From JADGHX01 sp035760965 (GTDB lineage: Bacteria > Pseudomonadota > Gammaproteobacteria > Steroidobacterales > Steroidobacteraceae), in contig DASTRY010000046.1 in NCBI GenBank assembly GCA_035760965.1, forward strand, positions 1-55,986: a stretch of 55,986 nucleotides of DNA, written 5' to 3'. Shown here piece after piece: positions 1 through 9,700 of this stretch. Position 1 is the first letter of the stretch, and each line of letters opens with the position of its first letter. The position numbers and the translations under genes were made by a program. The notes under the pieces are model-generated. The model did no database searches and was not told where the DNA came from. It worked only from the letters and a program-made list of their open reading frames with translations.

Positions 1-1162
1 GGAACCCGGCGTTCTCCTGCAACGGCTTCTCGTATGTCGCGATCACTTCGCGATCGGTGGCCTCGCGCCCCGCGATGTTCTCCGCGAGCGTGCGGCCCGT
101 GACGGTCTGCACGGTGCCATCGATGCGCCCGGCGCGCAGCAGCTCGCACAGCACGGCAGGGACGCCGCCGGCGCGATGGAAGCGCTCACCGAGATACTTT
201 CCCGCCGGCTGCATGTTCACGAGCAGCGGAATATCCCGGCCGTACGTCATCCAGTCCTGCGGCGTGATCTCGACGCCGGCGTGCCGCGCCATTGCGACGA
301 GATGCGGTTGCGCGTTCGTCGACCCGCCGATCGCGGCAATCGTCGCGATCGCGTTGAGAAACGCGCGCTGCGTGAGGATCTGCGAAGGCCGCAGGTCTTC
401 ATACGCCATCTCGACGATGCGACGCCCCGTGGCATAGGCGATCTGACCGCGTTCGCGATACGGCGCCGGAATGGCGGCACAACCGGGCAGCGAGAGCCCA
501 AGCGCTTCGGCGACGGCATTCATGGTCGACGCCGTGCCCATCGTGTTGCAGTGGCCGAGCGACGGGGCGGACGCCGCGGCCCGCTCGAGGAACTCGCGCT
601 CGTCGATCTCGCCCGCCGCGAGCTTCCGCCGCGAGCGCCAGATCACCGTGCCAGCGCCGACGAGCTCGCCCTCGTGCCAGCCGTCGAGCATCGGTCCGCC
701 GGACAGGACGATGGCGGGAATGTCGACGGTCGAAGCCGCCATGACCTGCGCGGGCGTCGTCTTGTCGCAGCCGGTCGTGAGCACGACGGCGTCGATCGGG
801 TAGCCGTGCAGAATCTCGACGAGCCCGAGGTAGGCGAGGTTGCGGTCGAGCGCCGCCGTCGGCCGCCGGCAGTTCTCGAAGATCGGATGCACCGGGAATT
901 CCATCGGGATGCCGCCCGCATCGCGAATGCCCTCGCGCACGCGCTTCACCGTGTCGAGGTGCACACGATTGCACGGCGTGAGATCGCCGCCCGTCTGCGC
1001 GATGCCGATGATCGGCCTGCCCGAGAGCAGCTCGTCGGGCGTGAGCCCGTAGTTCATGAAGCGCTCGAGATAGAGCGCCACCATGTCGAGGTGCGCGGGA
1101 TCGTCGAACCAGTCGCGCGAGCGGAAGCGGCGCGGCGGTCGCGAAGAAGGGTCAGACGCCAT
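1..1162 (-). CDS. xylD: D-xylonate dehydratase, IlvD/Edd family (3' end missing)
   Basis: Dehydrates D-xylonate to 2-keto-3-deoxy-D-xylonate, the third Weimberg step. The visible ~387 residues are the N-terminal two thirds of an IlvD/Edd iron-sulfur dehydratase. The cluster and active-site cysteines lie in LTPCNRVH, TTGCDKTTP and LGHCNTMGTAST, followed by IGGSTNAQPHL. The reading frame is open to the left edge, so the C-terminus lies outside. The start ATG at 1162 overlaps the end of xylC by 11 bases, so the two are translationally coupled. IlvD-family sugar-acid dehydratases are hard to tell apart by sequence; xylonate is inferred from the neighbouring xylB, xylC and xylX. L-arabonate dehydratase is the main alternative. 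Confidence 0.85.
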   Translation of the reverse strand, partial: MASDPSSRPPRRFRSRDWFDDPAHLDMVALYLERFMNYGLTPDELLSGRPIIGIAQTGGDLTPCNRVHLDTVKRVREGIRDAGGIPMEFPVHPIFENCRRPTAALDRNLAYLGLVEILHGYPIDAVVLTTGCDKTTPAQVMAASTVDIPAIVLSGGPMLDGWHEGELVGAGTVIWRSRRKLAAGEIDEREFLERAAASAPSLGHCNTMGTASTMNAVAEALGLSLPGCAAIPAPYRERGQIAYATGRRIVEMAYEDLRPSQILTQRAFLNAIATIAAIGGSTNAQPHLVAMARHAGVEITPQDWMTYGRDIPLLVNMQPAGKYLGERFHRAGGVPAVLCELLRAGRIDGTVQTVTGRTLAENIAGREATDREVIATYEKPLQENAGF

Positions 1163-2024
1163 GAGCGATCGTGTTCTGCGGCAGCCCAGGCACGTCGACG
1201 CGGGCGCGGAACAGCCCGCCGGCGAGCGGCTGCGCGCCGCGCTGTTCGGGCGTCAGGCCCTTCCAGGCCGTGGTGATGTAGAGCGTCCGCAGGTCCGGAC
1301 CGCCGAACGCGACCTTCGTGACGTTCGCACACGGCAAGCGCACTTTGCCGAGCAGACGCGCCTCGGGGCTGTAGCAATTCACGCCCCAGCCGCCGAAGAG
1401 ACCGGTCCAGAGCATGCCGGTGGAGTCGGTGACCGGACCGTCCGGATAGCCCTCGTCGATCTTGACGAACAGCCGCTTCCCCGAGACCTCACCCGTTGCA
1501 GTCTTCACGAACGCGTAGATTTCCTTCTTCAACGTGTCCGTATGGTAGAGCGTGTGGTTGCGATGGCAAACGCACGGACCGTTGGTGATGACGTAGCCCT
1601 CGTCCCGGCGCACGCAGCCGCTGTCGGTGAGCTGATAGAGCGCGCCCGTCGGCTCCGTTTCGTTGTCGTCCATGGAGCCGAACCAGAGATAGCCGTCCGC
1701 ATCGACGTACGCATCGTTCAGGCGATTGTGAGGTGCGTCGGGCTCGACGGCGCACAGCAGGGTGAACGCGCCGGTCTTCGGGTCGAAACGATGCAGGCCC
1801 GCGCGCAACCCCACGACGTAGCCACCGGCGCGCGTCGGCAGGATGAAGCTCGGATCGGGCGGCGTATCCCACGACTGCGTCGCGCCCGTCGGCTCATGGA
1901 ACCGATGGATCTTGCAGCCCTTGATGTCCACGAACCACAGCGCCTGCTCCGCGGCCGACCAGAACGGCCCCTCACCGAGCTTCGCGCCGACCGGCCAGAC
2001 GCATTCGACTCGCGCTTCCGTCAT
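1152..2024 (-). CDS. xylC: Xylono-1,5-lactonase, SMP-30/gluconolactonase family
   Basis: Hydrolyses D-xylonolactone to D-xylonate between the steps of xylB and xylD. At 290 residues it has the usual SMP-30 length. Family motifs are GEGPFW (metal-ligand Glu) near residue 17, RLNDAYVDADGYLWFG in the middle and YPDGPVTDSTGMLWTG with a metal-ligand Asp. ATG 2024 is chosen because AAGGAGCG stands just upstream and the protein then begins MTEARVECVW, in line with family members. It lies 35 bases after xylB and overlaps xylD. No signal peptide is seen, so it is cytoplasmic. Substrate choice within the family rests on the operon context. Confidence 0.88.
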   Translation of the reverse strand: MTEARVECVWPVGAKLGEGPFWSAAEQALWFVDIKGCKIHRFHEPTGATQSWDTPPDPSFILPTRAGGYVVGLRAGLHRFDPKTGAFTLLCAVEPDAPHNRLNDAYVDADGYLWFGSMDDNETEPTGALYQLTDSGCVRRDEGYVITNGPCVCHRNHTLYHTDTLKKEIYAFVKTATGEVSGKRLFVKIDEGYPDGPVTDSTGMLWTGLFGGWGVNCYSPEARLLGKVRLPCANVTKVAFGGPDLRTLYITTAWKGLTPEQRGAQPLAGGLFRARVDVPGLPQNTIAHGV

Positions 2025-2059
2025 TGAACGCTCCTTCACCGCAGCAGAGCGTACACGCT

Positions 2060-2812
2060 TCAGCGGTAGCCGGCGTCCACCCAGTAGCTGTGGTTCGTGC
2101 AGTACCGCGCGTCGTCCGAGGCGAGGAACATCACCATCGCCGCGATGTCCTGCGGCTCGACGCGCGCCTTGATGCACTGCTGAGCCACGATCTTGGCTTC
2201 CTCGTCGGGCGTGTGCCACAGGGCCATCTGCCGCGGCGTGCGCACGGCCCCGGGGATGACGCAGGTCACGCGGATTGCCGACTCGCCAAGCTCGCGTGCG
2301 AGCGCGCGAGTCATGCCTTCGATGCCCGCCTTGGCGGTCTCGTAGAGCGCGAGATCGGCCATCGCGAGATGCCACGAGACCGATCCGAGATTTACGATGC
2401 AGCCGCTCCGCGCCTTGCGCATAGCCGGCATCACGGCCTGGGCCGCGAAGAAGTAGTGCCGCAGGTTCACGGCGATGCGGTCGTTCCAGTAGTCCTCGGT
2501 GACGTCCTCGATGCGATGGCGGTCGTCGTTGGCCGCGTTGTTGACGAGAACCGACACCGGTCCCGCCTGCTGCTGAATGTCGGCGAGCGCGGCCTGCAGC
2601 TCGCTGATCTTCGTGAGGTCGCACTTCAGGAACGTCGGCGCGCCACCGAGCTGCTCGACGAGCGCGCGCGAGTCCTTCTCCGCGATGTCGAGGAAGAACA
2701 CGCGCGATTTCTGCCGGACGAAGCCGCGCACGATTTCCGCGCCGATGCCGGAGCCGCCGCCGGTGATGACGACCGTCTTGTTTACGAGGGATGGATAAAT
2801 AGCAGTCGTCAT
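2060..2812 (-). CDS. xylB: D-xylose 1-dehydrogenase (NAD+), short-chain dehydrogenase
   Basis: Oxidises D-xylose to D-xylonolactone, the first Weimberg step. It is 250 residues long with the classical SDR layout: cofactor motif TGGGSGIG near residue 18, NNAA near 91, and catalytic Ser with YETAK around 145-160. The start MTTAIYPSL, the block NDDRHRIEDVTEDYW and the end SYWVDAGYR closely match my recollection of Caulobacter crescentus XylB, which is stronger than a generic SDR match. It starts 3 bases after the xylX stop, so the genes are co-transcribed. An L-arabinose dehydrogenase role is possible but less likely beside xylX and a LacI-type xyl regulator. Confidence 0.9.
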   Translation of the reverse strand: MTTAIYPSLVNKTVVITGGGSGIGAEIVRGFVRQKSRVFFLDIAEKDSRALVEQLGGAPTFLKCDLTKISELQAALADIQQQAGPVSVLVNNAANDDRHRIEDVTEDYWNDRIAVNLRHYFFAAQAVMPAMRKARSGCIVNLGSVSWHLAMADLALYETAKAGIEGMTRALARELGESAIRVTCVIPGAVRTPRQMALWHTPDEEAKIVAQQCIKARVEPQDIAAMVMFLASDDARYCTNHSYWVDAGYR

Positions 2813-2815
2813 GAA

Positions 2816-3988
2816 TCAGGATCCGCTGGATGAGGAACGGGACAGAAGGCCGCGGGACGCGAGGTTCTGCATGAGCTCGCCGATGCCGCAGGTCCAAGGA
2901 GGTACGCGATCGCAGGTGGACACTTTGTTCTCCAGCACGCCGAGCCGCTCGGACGAGACGCGCACGATGTCGCCCACCTTGTGCGTGAAGCCGAGGCCCG
3001 GCGCATCGCGGTCCACGACGGGCGCGAACATCGTGCCGAGGAACAACGCGAAACCGTCGGGATACTGGTGATTGTTGCCGATCGTCTGGGCGACGAGCTC
3101 CGCCGGATCGCGACTGATCTCGGTCATGCTGCTCTTGCCCTCGAGGCGAAAGCCGTCCTCGCCGTCGATCTCGAGCCGCACGACCGCGCGGCGCACGTCA
3201 TCCAGCGTGAAGCGCTCGTCGAAGAGCCGGATGAACGGCCCTACCGCGCAGGAAGCCGTATTGTCCTTTGCCTTGCCGAGGAGCAAGGCGCTGCGGCCCT
3301 CGATGTCGCGCAGATTGACGTCATTGCCGAGGGTGGCGCCGAGGATGCGCCCGGCGCGGTCGCAAGCGAGTACCACTTCAGGCTCGGGATTGTTCCAGGC
3401 GGAATCGGCACGAACGCCGACCCAGTCGCCCCAGCCGACCGCGGACAGCGGCGGCGATTTGGTGAAGATTTCGGCATCCGGACCAATGGCCACCTCCAGG
3501 TATTGGGACCAGAGTCCATCGCTGATGAGCGCGTTCTTCAGGCGCTGCGCTGCCGCCGAGCCGGGCTTCACGGCGCGGATATCCGTGCCGACGCGCTGAC
3601 GCAGATCTGCCCGCAGGCCGTCGGCACGCGTGGCATCGCCCCGCGCGCGCTCCTCGATCACCCGCTCCAGGGCGGACACCGCGAACGTCACGCCGGCCGC
3701 CTTGATGCACTGGAGGTCGAAGGGCGCAAGCAGGCGCACACCGTCGCCGCCGCCCGCCTTGCCGCTCTGATACGCCGGCGCGAGACCGAGCTCCTCGATG
3801 GGACCCAGATCGGCGCCGCTCGGCACGACGCCGGACCACTCGTTCAACAACTGCGAAACCGTGGGCGCGACGCGCGAGACATCCCTGAGCCGACCGCCGG
3901 TTAGCAGGACGGGGGTCGGACCCTCGCGTGTCTGGATGCGCCCGAGAAGCAGGGCGTCACGCCAATCGGATGGAAGGTGTCCGATCAT
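2816..3988 (-). CDS. xylX: 2-keto-3-deoxy-D-xylonate dehydratase, FAH superfamily
   Basis: Dehydrates 2-keto-3-deoxy-D-xylonate to alpha-ketoglutarate semialdehyde, the fourth Weimberg step. The protein has 390 residues, as expected for Caulobacter-type XylX. It carries the fumarylacetoacetase-fold metal and active-site region NNPEPEVVLACD, then GNDVNLRDIEGRSALLLGKAKD and a C-terminal GLGFTHKVGDIVRVSSERLGVLENKV block. ATG 3988 follows the transporter stop by 10 bases; the stop lies 3 bases before xylB. The final step, a semialdehyde dehydrogenase (xylA), is not in the window and may lie left of xylD or elsewhere. Confidence 0.87.
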   Translation of the reverse strand: MIGHLPSDWRDALLLGRIQTREGPTPVLLTGGRLRDVSRVAPTVSQLLNEWSGVVPSGADLGPIEELGLAPAYQSGKAGGGDGVRLLAPFDLQCIKAAGVTFAVSALERVIEERARGDATRADGLRADLRQRVGTDIRAVKPGSAAAQRLKNALISDGLWSQYLEVAIGPDAEIFTKSPPLSAVGWGDWVGVRADSAWNNPEPEVVLACDRAGRILGATLGNDVNLRDIEGRSALLLGKAKDNTASCAVGPFIRLFDERFTLDDVRRAVVRLEIDGEDGFRLEGKSSMTEISRDPAELVAQTIGNNHQYPDGFALFLGTMFAPVVDRDAPGLGFTHKVGDIVRVSSERLGVLENKVSTCDRVPPWTCGIGELMQNLASRGLLSRSSSSGS

Positions 3989-3998
3989 GCGCGCGCCG

Positions 3999-5441
3999 TC
4001 ATTTGTGACGGGCCCATAGCTCTTGAATCGATTCGAGCGTCCGGCCCTTCGTCTCGGGCACGAAGCGCAGCACGAACAGCGCCGCGAGCACGCTCATCAC
4101 ACCGTAAATCCAGTATGCGAAGCCATGGTTGAACATGGCGTTCAGCGCCGAACTGCCATCCAGCACCTTGAACGACCATGAGACGAAGAGGTTCGCGATC
4201 CACTGCATGGCGACTGCGATGGCCATCGCCTTGCCTTTGATGGCGTTCGGAAAGATCTCGGAGAGCAGCACCCATACGACCGGGCCCCACGAGAGCGCGA
4301 AGCCGGCGATGTAGGTGACCACCGCGACGAGAGCGGCAACGCCGACGTGACCGCTCGAAAACAGGAAGCCGAGCGCGATCATCGATGCGGCCATCACGAG
4401 GGCGCCGAGGATCAGCAGCGGCTTGCGGCCCCACCGATCCACGGTGACGAGCGCGACGAGCGTGAAGACGACGTTCGCGACGCCGACGATGATCGTCTGC
4501 AAGAACGCGCTGTTGGTGGCCGCGCCCATGTTCTCGAACATCAGCGGCGCGTAGTAGAGCACCGCGTTGATGCCCACGAACTGCTGGAAGACCGACAGCA
4601 TGATGCCGACGAACACGACCATGCCGCCGAACGCGAACAGCTTGCCGCTGACGTGCGAGAGCGAAGCTTCGATCTCCGTGAGCACGGTGCGCGCGTTGTC
4701 TTCATTGGAGAGCCGCAGCAGCACGGCGTGTGCTTTCTCTTTGTGGCCCTTCATCACGAGCCAGCGCGGCGTCTCCGGCACGATCAGCAGCAACAACAGA
4801 AAGAGCGTGGCGGGCAGTGCTCCCGAGAGAAACATGTAACGCCAGCCGGTCTGCACCAGCCAATCGTGGTCGCCCTGAGCTTGGATGGCCCAGTTGACGA
4901 AGTACACGATGACCATGCCGCCGACGATCGCGATCTGCTGATACGTGACGAGCCGGCCGCGCTGCGAGGGCGGAGCGATCTCGGCGATGTAGAGCGGCGA
5001 AAGCATCGACGCGGTACCGACGCCGATGCCACCGATGATGCGGTAGACGATGAACGGTGTCAGCGCTGCCGGGCCCATGCCGCCGACCGGCCCGAGGCCG
5101 TACTCGGGGAATGCCGAGCCCAATGCCGAGACGAGGAACAGCACGGCCGCGACCAGCAGGCCGCCGCGCCGCCCGATGCGCTGAGACAAAGGTCCCGCGA
5201 TGGCGCCGCCGATCACGCACCCGAGCAGCGCGCAGGAAATGGTCCAGCCGGAGAGGCTGCTGGCGGCCGTCTCGGGCAGCCCGCGCGGCGTGATGAAGTT
5301 GGCGTCGATGGCGCCGACCGCGCCGGAAATGACTGCGGTGTCATAACCGAAGAGCAGGCCGCCCAGAGCGGCGATGAGCGTGAGCCCGTTGACGAGCGCG
5401 AAATTCGGCGTGACCACCGGGCTGGCTGTCGTGGAATGCAT
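3999..5441 (-). CDS. xylE: D-xylose/H+ symporter, MFS sugar porter family
   Basis: Imports xylose through the inner membrane with protons. It has 480 residues and 12 predicted membrane segments. Sugar-porter signatures are GYDTAVISGA after TM1, RIGRRGG after TM2, the PESPR-like PETPRW after TM6, DRWGRKP in the middle and PETKGRTLE near the end. It is the first gene of the Weimberg operon: its start, preceded by AAGGAGG, lies 81 bases downstream of a xyl-box. The QQFVGINAVLYY block is typical of sugar binding in TM7. Other pentoses or hexoses cannot be excluded, but the operon argues for xylose. Confidence 0.85.
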   Translation of the reverse strand: MHSTTASPVVTPNFALVNGLTLIAALGGLLFGYDTAVISGAVGAIDANFITPRGLPETAASSLSGWTISCALLGCVIGGAIAGPLSQRIGRRGGLLVAAVLFLVSALGSAFPEYGLGPVGGMGPAALTPFIVYRIIGGIGVGTASMLSPLYIAEIAPPSQRGRLVTYQQIAIVGGMVIVYFVNWAIQAQGDHDWLVQTGWRYMFLSGALPATLFLLLLLIVPETPRWLVMKGHKEKAHAVLLRLSNEDNARTVLTEIEASLSHVSGKLFAFGGMVVFVGIMLSVFQQFVGINAVLYYAPLMFENMGAATNSAFLQTIIVGVANVVFTLVALVTVDRWGRKPLLILGALVMAASMIALGFLFSSGHVGVAALVAVVTYIAGFALSWGPVVWVLLSEIFPNAIKGKAMAIAVAMQWIANLFVSWSFKVLDGSSALNAMFNHGFAYWIYGVMSVLAALFVLRFVPETKGRTLESIQELWARHK

Positions 5442-5521
5442 TCTGCGCGGCCTCCTTCTGTGTCCGATCCGGGGCCGCGTTGACCCCCTGCCCCGGTCCG
5501 GTCGGTGGACTACAGACTAAT

Positions 5522-5535
5522 TGGTAGCGCTATCA
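5522..5535. promoter_or_regulatory. xyl-box operator upstream of the Weimberg operon
   Basis: TGGTAGCGCTATCA is a near-perfect palindrome (12 of 14 positions) with the central CG expected of LacI-family operators. It differs at one position from TGGTAGCGCTAACA, the xyl-box I recall for XylR in Xanthomonas, and resembles the Caulobacter xylose motif. It lies between the transporter start and the regulator stop, so it probably controls the transporter-xylX-xylB-xylC-xylD operon. Confidence 0.8.
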
Positions 5536-5585
5536 GAAAGCAAGGAGAGACAGAGAGCTAGGTCGCCGCGCCAAGCCCCGCCGGT

Positions 5586-6653
5586 TCAGGCGTCCTTGGG
5601 CGGCGGACCGTCCGAGGCGCGCTTCACGAGCTCGTGGGCGAACAGGTGGTCGACCGGCTCCGCCGGCTCGCCGACCTTCTTGTGGCGGATCTTCCGCAGC
5701 AGCAGATTCAACGCGGCATCGGCCATAGCGGCGATCGGCTGGCGAATGGTCGTGAGCTCGGGCCAGACGGTCGTCGCGGTGACGGTGTCGTCGAACCCGA
5801 CCACCGAGAGATCACCCGGCACGTCCATGCCGCGCCGGTGCGCCACCGAGATGACGGCGGCCGCCATGTCGTCGTTGCTCGCGAAGATCGCGGTGGGCGG
5901 CCGCTTGCGGTCGAGCAGCGCCTCGGCGGCCTCGAGCCCGGAGCGATAGGTGAAGTAGCCCTGCTGTACGTAGGCCGGATTGGGCGTGAGGCCGGCCGCC
6001 TCCATGGTCGTCTCGAAGCCCGCGAACCGCTGCGCGCTCGCCGTCTGGTTGGGGTGGCCTTTGATGAAGCCGATGCGCTGGTGGCCGAGCGAAAGGAGGT
6101 GCGCTGTCATTTCACTCGCCGCCCGGAAATCGTCGATGCGGACGCAGCTCACGTTGGCGCGGAAACGGCCGGTCGCAATCGCGATCACGGGGATGTCCGC
6201 CGCCGCGAGCTCCGAGGCGATGACGTCCGACTCGCACAGCGGCGGCGGCAGGATGACCCCGGCCACGCTCTGCGCGAGCTTGCGGGCGGCGGCGCGCTCG
6301 GCGGCCGGCTTCAGCTCATCCCACTTTTCGAGCACGAGCTGCGCGGCCGTCTTGCTCGCCTTGTCGAGCGCGCCCACGAGCAGCTCGCTCAGGTACGCGA
6401 CGCTCGGGTTCGAATAGATCATCGCGATGCGCGTGCTCTGCGCACCGGCGAGCGAGCGCGCGGCGGGGTTCGGCGAGTAGTTCAGCTCGCGGATCGCCTT
6501 CATGACCAGATCGCGCGTGGCCTCGCGCACGTTGTCCTCGCCATTGGTCACGCGCGAGACGGTCATGGGCGACACACCGGCCTTGCGCGCCACTTCGTGG
6601 ATGGTCACGGCACTGCCGCGGCGGCGGCGGGTTCGTCTCAGGGTCACTGGCAT
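5586..6653 (-). CDS. xylR: LacI-family transcriptional regulator, XylR-like
   Basis: Probable repressor of the xylose/xylan genes that responds to a pentose ligand. The 355-residue form has a LacI helix-turn-helix at residues ~16-40 (TIHEVARKAGVSPMTVSRV), a hinge with NPAARSLAG, and a periplasmic-binding-like effector domain with VVGFDD near the end. ATG 6653 is preferred over an upstream start because it puts the HTH near the N-terminus; the preceding Arg-rich stretch RRTRRRRG is unusual but in frame. It sits between the Weimberg operon and the divergent GH67 gene, with a xyl-box-like site 9 bases above its start, which suggests autoregulation. Ligand identity is inferred from context. Confidence 0.85.
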   Translation of the reverse strand: MPVTLRRTRRRRGSAVTIHEVARKAGVSPMTVSRVTNGEDNVREATRDLVMKAIRELNYSPNPAARSLAGAQSTRIAMIYSNPSVAYLSELLVGALDKASKTAAQLVLEKWDELKPAAERAAARKLAQSVAGVILPPPLCESDVIASELAAADIPVIAIATGRFRANVSCVRIDDFRAASEMTAHLLSLGHQRIGFIKGHPNQTASAQRFAGFETTMEAAGLTPNPAYVQQGYFTYRSGLEAAEALLDRKRPPTAIFASNDDMAAAVISVAHRRGMDVPGDLSVVGFDDTVTATTVWPELTTIRQPIAAMADAALNLLLRKIRHKKVGEPAEPVDHLFAHELVKRASDGPPPKDA

Positions 6654-6661
6654 CGTTCCGG

Positions 6662-6675
6662 CGTTAGCGTTAACA
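6662..6675. promoter_or_regulatory. xyl-box-like operator between xylR and the GH67 gene
   Basis: CGTTAGCGTTAACA matches 11 of 14 positions of the xyl-box and keeps the central GCG core; its inner part GTTAGCGTTAAC is palindromic at 10 of 12 positions. It lies in the roughly 100-base divergent intergenic region, so it could control both the regulator and the alpha-glucuronidase fusion. Confidence 0.6.
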
Positions 6676-6752
6676 ATAGGCCTGGAGAGGCGGTTTCGGC
6701 AATCGGCGCCAACGCGGATTCTAGCAATGCATGGCGCCACGAGGGGGACGTA

Positions 6753-9700
6753 GTGGCGAAGTGGCGGATACGGATTCGAGCGCTGCTCGGGGCGCTGGCG
6801 CTTCTAGCGGTGCAGGGAGCATGGGCCGAGGACGGGTACGACCTGTGGCTTCGGTACGTGCCGGTGCAGGGTCAAGAGCTCGCCGCGTATCGCGCGCGAG
6901 CCAGCGGAATCGCGCTGGCGGGCAGCTCCGCGACTCTGCACGCGGCTTGTGCGGAGCTGGTTCGGGGGCTCGCCGGACTGCTTGGACAAGCGGTACCGGT
7001 CGGCACCAACACGGGGCGTGACGGCACCATCGTGCTCGGGACGCCGGCCTCCTCGCCCGAGATCGCGGCGCTGCGTCTCGATCTGACCGGCCTGGGGCCT
7101 GAGGGATACCTGATTCGCAGTGTGACGATCGGCGGCCATCCCGCCACGGTTATCGCGGCCAATGAAGACATCGGGGTGCTCTATGGCACTTTTCACCTTT
7201 TACGGCTGATTCAGACGCACCGCCCGCTGCAGAACCTCGACATCGCCTCCGCGCCGCGGATTCGCAATCGCGTGCTCGATCACTGGGACAACCTCGACCG
7301 CACCGTCGAGCGCGGCTACGCCGGGGAGTCCATATGGGATTGGCACAAGCTGCCGGACTACGTCGACCCGCGGTACACGGACTACGCACGCGCGAGCGCG
7401 TCCGTCGGCATCAACGGCGCGGTGCTCAACAACGTGAATGCGAATGCGACGAGCCTGCAGCCCGCCTACATTGCCAAGACCGCGGCAATCGCGAAAGCCC
7501 TGCGGCCCTACGGCATCCACGTCTACTTGAGTGCGCGATTCAGTGCGCCCATCGAGATCGGCGGACTGAAAACCGCGGACCCGCTCGACGCGAGCGTGCG
7601 CGCCTGGTGGCGTGCGAAAGCGGACGAGATCTATCGCGCGATCCCCGACTTCGGCGGCTTCCTCGTGAAGGCGAATTCCGAAGGGCAGCCCGGACCGCAG
7701 GACTACCACCGCACGCACGCTGACGGCGCCAACATGCTCGCCGAGGCCGTGGCCCCTCACGGCGGCATCGTCATGTGGCGCGCGTTCGTGTACTCGAACG
7801 AGCAGCCGGACGATCGCGCGAAGCAGGCCTATAGCGAGTTCGTGCCGCTCGACGGCAAGTTCCGCCAGAACGTGCTGCTGCAGGTGAAGAACGGCCCGAT
7901 CGACTTTCAGCCGCGCGAGCCGTTCCATCCCCTGTTCGGCGCGATGCCGAAGACACCGCTGATGCTCGAAGTGCAGCTGACGAAGGAGTACCTCGGGTTC
8001 GCGACGCATCTCGTCTACCTCGCGCCGCTCTACGAAGAGACGCTGCAATCGGACACGTACGCGAAACGCAAGGGCTCGACAGTCGCGAAGGTGATCGACG
8101 GCTCGCTGCACGGCTACACGCGGACGGGCATGGCGGGCGTCGCGAACATCGGTACCGATCGCAACTGGACGGGTTCGCAGTTCGATCAGGCGAACTGGTA
8201 CGCATTCGGGCGGCTCGCGTGGGACCCGTCGCTCTCGTCCGAACGCATCGCGGATGAGTGGGTGCGTATGACGTTCACGAACGACCCCGCGTTCGTGAAG
8301 CCCGTCGTCGCCATGATGATGGGCTCGCGCGAAGCGGCGGTGAACTACATGACGCCGCTCGGGCTGCACCACATCATGGGGCGCAGCTATCACTACGGAC
8401 CGGGCCCGTGGGTCTCGGGCGGGCAGCGGGCCGACTGGACCTCCGTCTACTATCACCGTGCCGACGCCAACGGCATCGGCTTCGATCGCAGCCCGACGGG
8501 CAGCAACGCCACCGCGCAGTACGCGCCTGAAGTCGCGGCGGTGTTCGCGGACCGCGAGCGCGTCCCGGAGAAATTCCTGCTGTGGTTCCATCACGTTCCC
8601 TGGGACTACAAGCTGAAGTCGGGGCGCACGCTCTGGGATGAGCTGGTCCTGCACTACACCGCGGGCGTCGAGACGGTCGCGACCATGCGCAAAACCTGGG
8701 CCGAGGTCGGCAAGCTCATCGATCCCGAACGGCGCGATCAGATCGCGCAGTTCCTCGCGATACAAGAGAAGGAAGCGAAGTGGTGGCGCGATGCGTGCAT
8801 CGCGTATTTCCAGTCGTTCTCGCACCGGCCGCTGCCGGCCGGCGTGGCGCCGCCCGAACACACGCTCGCCGAGTACGAAGCGATTCGAATTCCGTACGCG
8901 CCCGGCCTGCCGCCGGCCAATCCCGGATTGAAGCCGACGGAGGACTGGGTCGTCACGAAGGAAACGCCGGCGCCGACCAAGCCGCCGACGTTCGTCGCGG
9001 CCTCGACGAGCAGCAGGGTTTCCTCACGGCCCTTCCTCAGCGCCATCTTTCAGGATCACGCGGTACTTCAGCGCGAGCAGCCCATTCGCATCTGGGGCTG
9101 GGCGAATCCCGACGATGAGGTCGACGTGTCGCTCGCGACGGCGAAGGCGAGCGCGCGCGCCGGCAGCGATGGTCGGTGGAGTGTGACGTTGCCTGCGCTG
9201 CAGGCTGGCGGCCCCTACGCGCTCGAGGTGAGCAGCAGCTCGGGCGCGCACCAGACGTTGGGGGACATCCTCATCGGCGACGTGTGGCTGTGCTCCGGCC
9301 AGTCGAACATGGTTCTCGAAGTGAAGCGCACGCTCAATTCGCGCTCGGAAATTCTGAATTCGGCGAACAACCGCATTCGGGTGGTCACCCTGCAGCTCGA
9401 GAACAGCCTCACGCCGCTCGACAACCTCAAGACGACCGTGCCCTGGCAGATCGCCGGGCCCGACACCGCAGCCGAGTTCTCCGCGACGTGCTTCTACTTC
9501 GCGCGCGAGCTGCAGAAGACGGTCGACGTGCCCATGGGGCTCGTCGTGTCGGCCTGGGGCGGCTCGAACATCCAGACGTGGATGAGCGCGAACGCGCTGC
9601 ACACCGTCGGCGGCTTCGACGCGAGTCTCGATCTGCTGAAGCTGCGCGCAAAAGATCCCGCAGCCGCGACGGCGCAGTGGGGCCGCATGTGGCAGGACTG

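Noticed and set aside
5634..6752. Long plus-strand open frame upstream of and in frame with the GH67 fusion
   Set aside because: It is antisense to the LacI-type regulator. The real product starts at GTG 6753, with a ribosome site and signal peptide.
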